From positions 9,007,950 through 9,071,949 of the forward strand of contig NC_060900.1 in assembly GCF_014805685.1 (NCBI RefSeq): a stretch of 64,000 nucleotides of DNA. The letters run 5' to 3'. The first letter of the stretch is position 1. The number at the start of each line of letters is the position of its first letter. Source of the stretch: Silurus meridionalis (Eukaryota > Chordata > Actinopteri > Siluriformes > Siluridae). Of the stretch, positions 62,775 through 64,000 are shown one piece after another. Under the pieces are notes generated by a model, which was given only the letters and a program-made list of their open reading frames with translations, did not search any database and had not been told where the DNA came from. Both the position numbers and the translations under genes were made by a program.

Positions 62775-62990
62775 GGTACAGGTGGGGCACAGGTGAAAAG
62801 GTGAGTAGCATTGCCATCTCATAGCTCCAAGGACAAGAGTTTAATTTTGAACTCGAATGTTGCTTGTTTACCTCCAACATCAGAAAAAAGAAAATTCCTG
62901 CAGATGGACTGGCAGCATTGCCCCAGGAGCAAATGAGTGTGTTAATATGTGTGCATGGCACCCTGTGTTGGCCTGGTACTATACTGAGCA
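62775..62990 (+). repeat. tRNA-related fish repeat, sense copy
   Basis: GGTGAGTAGCATTGCCATCT, CATAGCTCCAAGGACAAGAG, then AGATGGACTGGCAGCATTGC and CAAATGAGTGTGTTAATATG. This follows the GGTAGCGCTGCCGCCTCACA and GCGATGGACTGGCGACCTG layout of a common fish repeat. Confidence 0.5.
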
Positions 62991-63390
62991 CATATTATTT
63001 AATTCAAAATGTACTTGAAAGAAAGTATAAAGTTAATATAGAGCAGCGGTGCACTCCAAATTTGAAGAGGCACATTTAACAGATATTAAATTAAACAGTA
63101 ATTTATCTAATGTATTCTTAATTCAGAAGGCTGTTTGTTGAACTTTCTGTTTCAGCACTGGACAGCTCATTTTGATGCATATGCTGCTCTGTGGTAATCC
63201 AAGCCTCAGAAGCATTTGATCAACACAAATATAAAATTTAAATTAACATGATGCCCAGCCTTATATTAAATCACAAAATGGCCTCTATTAGGACCATGTT
63301 TTTATTAACAACTCCCACTGTTTCACATAAGATTTAACAGCAGCCACACAAGTAGACATGTGTCATCATTTCAGAAATAAGAAAAAAGAA

Positions 63391-63406
63391 AGGCAGGCAG
63401 GCAGGC

Positions 63407-63459
<53 letters not shown>

Positions 63460-63478
63460 GGCAGGTAGACAGGCAGGC

Positions 63479-63537
<59 letters not shown>
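63391..63537. repeat. compound (GGCA)n(GACA)n(GA)n microsatellite
   Basis: Short GGCA block, about 14 GACA units, mixed GGCA/GTAGACA units, then about 27 GA units. Confidence 0.96.
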
Positions 63538-63542
<5 letters not shown>

Positions 63543-64000
63543 ATGGTTTAAAAGTGTATACTATGTAAATGAATTGAGGCTCCAGTAGGTGTAGCTATGA
63601 CATCATAAATAAATTAGAGAGATACGCAGGCATAAAGGGGCAAAGCGCCCAATGTCAAGAAACAAAGTAATCATGTAGCTGGTGGACAGTCAGAGGATTT
63701 GAGGGGGTGGAATCTACTAAAACATTTAACTTTTTCTTTAAAAACCCCTAGATCTGCACCTTTATCTGTTAGAAACTTTTCCACAACATGAATTGAAAAT
63801 TATTATTGTAAGTATTAAGTATTAAGTATTGCATAGCTTGTATGAAAAAGCTTATTTCATTTCTAATAAAGAAAAATCCTGCAAAAACAGATTTTTGGTA
63901 AATTTGTGGAGGATGTGAAGGTTAAAAAAAAAGACAAAGTTGTTCACTAAAGTACTGTGGGGTTAAATCATTCTGTGACATCATTGCAGGTTTTGGTCAT

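Larger units (their letters stand above)
61871..64000. other. region upstream of erc2, no gene seen
   Basis: Apart from a Tc1-type end (62485-62580), a tRNA-related repeat (62775-62990) and the GGCA/GACA/GA microsatellite (63391-63537), this is AT-rich sequence without a recognisable exon on either strand. Confidence 0.7.

Overview
This is vertebrate nuclear DNA, most likely from a ray-finned fish. It is AT-rich and packed with dinucleotide and tetranucleotide microsatellites, several fish-type Tc1-like transposon families, two RTE-type and one L2/CR1-type LINE fragment, hAT-type elements and tRNA-derived SINE pieces. The SINE and Tc1 families resemble those I know from otophysan fish such as catfishes, but the species cannot be fixed from this window.

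One host gene is supported: the 5' part of erc2 (ELKS/Rab6-interacting/CAST family member 2, the presynaptic active-zone scaffold CAST) on the minus strand. Its coding exons run from high to low coordinates: 55858-56520 (start codon), 50286-50711, 39119-39190 with a second copy at 41061-41132, 33692-33847, 30371-30538 and 12266-12433. All have AG/GT borders and all junctions are phase 0. With one copy of the 72-nt exon they give 551 residues. The gene continues past the low-coordinate edge, and I see no further erc2 exon in 1-12265. A CpG-rich patch at about 61734-61870, followed on the minus strand by a good donor site, is the best candidate for the promoter and non-coding first exon.

The most notable structure is a direct tandem duplication of about 1.94 kb (37941-39880 and 39881-41853) that carries the whole 72-nt exon. 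The copies differ in length by 33 nt, and all of that is accounted for by homopolymer and short-repeat changes. This is either a very recent duplication or two alleles placed in tandem by the assembly.

The introns are mostly repeats. 1-12265 holds two Tc1-like copies and an RTE fragment. 12434-30370 holds a Tc1-like composite, a 977-bp hAT-type element with perfect 8-bp target duplications, an L2-type LINE, a 1,146-bp hAT-type element with perfect target duplications and a second RTE fragment. 30539-50285 holds SINE pieces, a TA-flanked Tc1 element, a 288-bp MITE, a BED-finger fragment and the duplication. 50712-61732 holds more Tc1 and SINE fragments and a possible foldback element. I found no rRNA, tRNA gene, CRISPR array or prokaryote-type system, and nothing that looks like a new biological system; the exon duplication and the divergence of this erc2 copy are the points most worth checking.
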